DNA of 64,000 nucleotides from Azospirillaceae bacterium (GTDB taxonomy: Bacteria; Pseudomonadota; Alphaproteobacteria; Azospirillales; Azospirillaceae), in contig DASQNC010000025.1 of NCBI GenBank assembly GCA_035645145.1, positions 124,001 to 188,000 of the forward strand, given 5' to 3'. Numbering within the stretch: the stretch's first letter is position 1; the number at the start of each line of letters is the position of its first letter. Under the pieces are notes generated by a model, which worked only from the letters and a program-made list of their open reading frames with translations, had not been told where the DNA came from and made no database searches. A program made the position numbers and the translations under genes. Positions 63,196 through 64,000 of this stretch are shown in pieces.

Positions 63196-63293
63196 GACGG
63201 TGATCTCCGAGGGTCACGTAACGCCCTTGTGTACTTGCGGCGGCCCGTGGCAGAAATGACAACGACACGCGCTTTCCTGCCAAACAATGTGCA

Positions 63294-64000
63294 ATGCGGA
63301 CCATCGTCCTTCTCGCCTATGAGGGGGCGCAGTTGCTCGACATCACGGGGCCGGCTTCCGTGTTCGCGGAAGCCGCCGAGTACGTGGATCCGGCGCCTCA
63401 TGATGTCGTGGTGGCTTCACGCGATGGTGGAGCCGTGCGCACCAGCAGCGGGGTGGCGCTGTGGACCGTTCGGCTGGCCGACGTTCCATGCACCAAGATT
63501 GATACGGTCCTGGTACCGGGGGCCTTGCGACCCGGATTGCAGTCTCTTGTTCGTGATGTGGTGCAGCGGGATTGGGTGTTGTCGGCCGCGGCGCACGCAC
63601 GGCGCGTCGGCTCGGTCTGTTCGGGCGCTTTCGTGCTGGCCGCGTGGGGGATGCTCGATGGGCGACGCGTGGCGACCCATTGGCAAGGGACCGATGAACT
63701 GGCCCGCCGTTACCCGACCGTAACCGTCGAACGCGACGCGCTCTTCGTGGAGGACGGCCCCATCTGGACGTCGGCGGGCGTGTCGACGGGCATCGACATG
63801 GCGCTCGCCCTGGTCGAGCGCGATCTTGGGCGGAGGGTCGCTGCGAGCGTGGCCCGGCGCCTCGTCCTGCATGCCCGTAGGCCGGGGCACCAGTCGCAGT
63901 TCTCGGCCTTGCTGGAAGCCCAGGCCGGGCCGTATGCGGGACTTGTTGAGTGGATGGGCGAGAACCTGGCCGCCGACCTTTCCGTGGATGCCCTCGCGGC
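63294..64000 (+). CDS. GlxA/FtrA-like AraC family regulator (partial, runs off the window)
   Basis: The open frame from ATG 63294 runs to the window end without stop, over 235 codons. Residues about 1-190 are a DJ-1/PfpI-like domain: MRTIVLLAYEGAQLLDITGPASVF, and RVGSVCSGAFVLAAWGMLDGRRVATHW with a Cys at the nucleophile place. The segment LVEWMGENLAADLSVDALA at the end is the first helix of an AraC DNA-binding domain, which must continue outside. Divergent from the PfpI gene; target probably that gene. Confidence 0.85.
   Translation, partial: MRTIVLLAYEGAQLLDITGPASVFAEAAEYVDPAPHDVVVASRDGGAVRTSSGVALWTVRLADVPCTKIDTVLVPGALRPGLQSLVRDVVQRDWVLSAAAHARRVGSVCSGAFVLAAWGMLDGRRVATHWQGTDELARRYPTVTVERDALFVEDGPIWTSAGVSTGIDMALALVERDLGRRVAASVARRLVLHARRPGHQSQFSALLEAQAGPYAGLVEWMGENLAADLSVDALA

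Overview
The window is 64 kb of high-GC (roughly two thirds G+C), densely coding DNA with many 4-bp ATGA or GTGA stop/start overlaps. Gene content points to an alphaproteobacterium, most likely Rhodospirillales/Azospirillaceae-like. The pointers are AapJQMP, a PopZ/DUF2497 protein next to pcm-tolC-valS, an NDUFS4-type complex I subunit, TAXI-TRAP transport, a form II CoxL, and a trpE preceded by a Trp-rich leader. This placement is inferred from family content, not from a marker gene; no rRNA is present.

Layout. 1-3.6 kb: class I amidotransferase, MFS exporter, and an arsenic operon (ArsR-aquaglyceroporin fusion, then arsC). 3.7-13.3 kb: a single minus-strand molybdenum-hydroxylase operon, coxG-S-L-M-D-E, split xdhC, and a molybdopterin-binding/MobA-like fusion. 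Divergent from it, 13.5-18.4 kb: a TAXI-type TRAP transporter and an NhaD-like antiporter. 18.4-21.1 kb: universal stress protein, histone-deacetylase-like amidohydrolase, DUF192 protein. 21.1-26.6 kb: tRNA-Pro, NDUFS4-like gene, tRNA-Arg, an AT-richer gap, a 700-aa flavin amine oxidase of amino-acid-oxidase type, a chemoreceptor and a small secreted Cache protein. 26.8-33.1 kb: hisI and a PLP transsulfuration enzyme, then the aapJQMP general amino-acid ABC operon. 33.1-36.9 kb: GNAT, SseA-like sulfurtransferase, AlaX-like editing protein, Nudix, a 58-aa protein and a SET protein. 37.5-38.0 kb: two near-identical tRNA-Asn copies and tRNA-Cys. 38.2-43.8 kb: pcm, tolC, popZ-like, valS. 43.8-46.2 kb: trpL-trpE-trpG with an attenuator. 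46.3-53.5 kb: murI, a DEAD-box helicase overlapping it antisense, DMT exporter, DUF2243, TfoX_C protein, ilvD and a DUF218 protein. 53.6-61.8 kb: a plus-strand housekeeping run of lytic transglycosylase, rlpA, dacA, tmk, holB, metG, tatD and an MBL hydrolase. 61.8-64 kb: GNAT and a divergent PfpI / GlxA-type regulator pair; the regulator is cut by the window end.

How parts work together. CoxLMS would be the three-subunit Mo/FAD/2Fe-2S enzyme. CoxD, CoxE, the XdhC proteins and the MobA-like fusion would mature its cofactor, and CoxG would anchor it to the membrane. The CoxL active-site loop reads AYRGAGR (form II), so carbon monoxide is not the assured substrate. The divergent TRAP system and two operator-like palindromes in the shared promoter region suggest substrate-linked control. 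AapJQMP, the amine oxidase and the chemoreceptor/Cache pair make the 22-33 kb stretch rich in amino-acid uptake, oxidation and possibly sensing; that link is inference.

Most notable items: the ArsR-aquaporin fusion with a promoter/operator that predicts a leaderless mRNA; the form II cox operon with its divergent transporter; the amine oxidase next to tRNA-Arg; the stand-alone Cache protein beside a chemoreceptor; the trp leader peptide and attenuator; and the 151-bp coding overlap between murI and the helicase.
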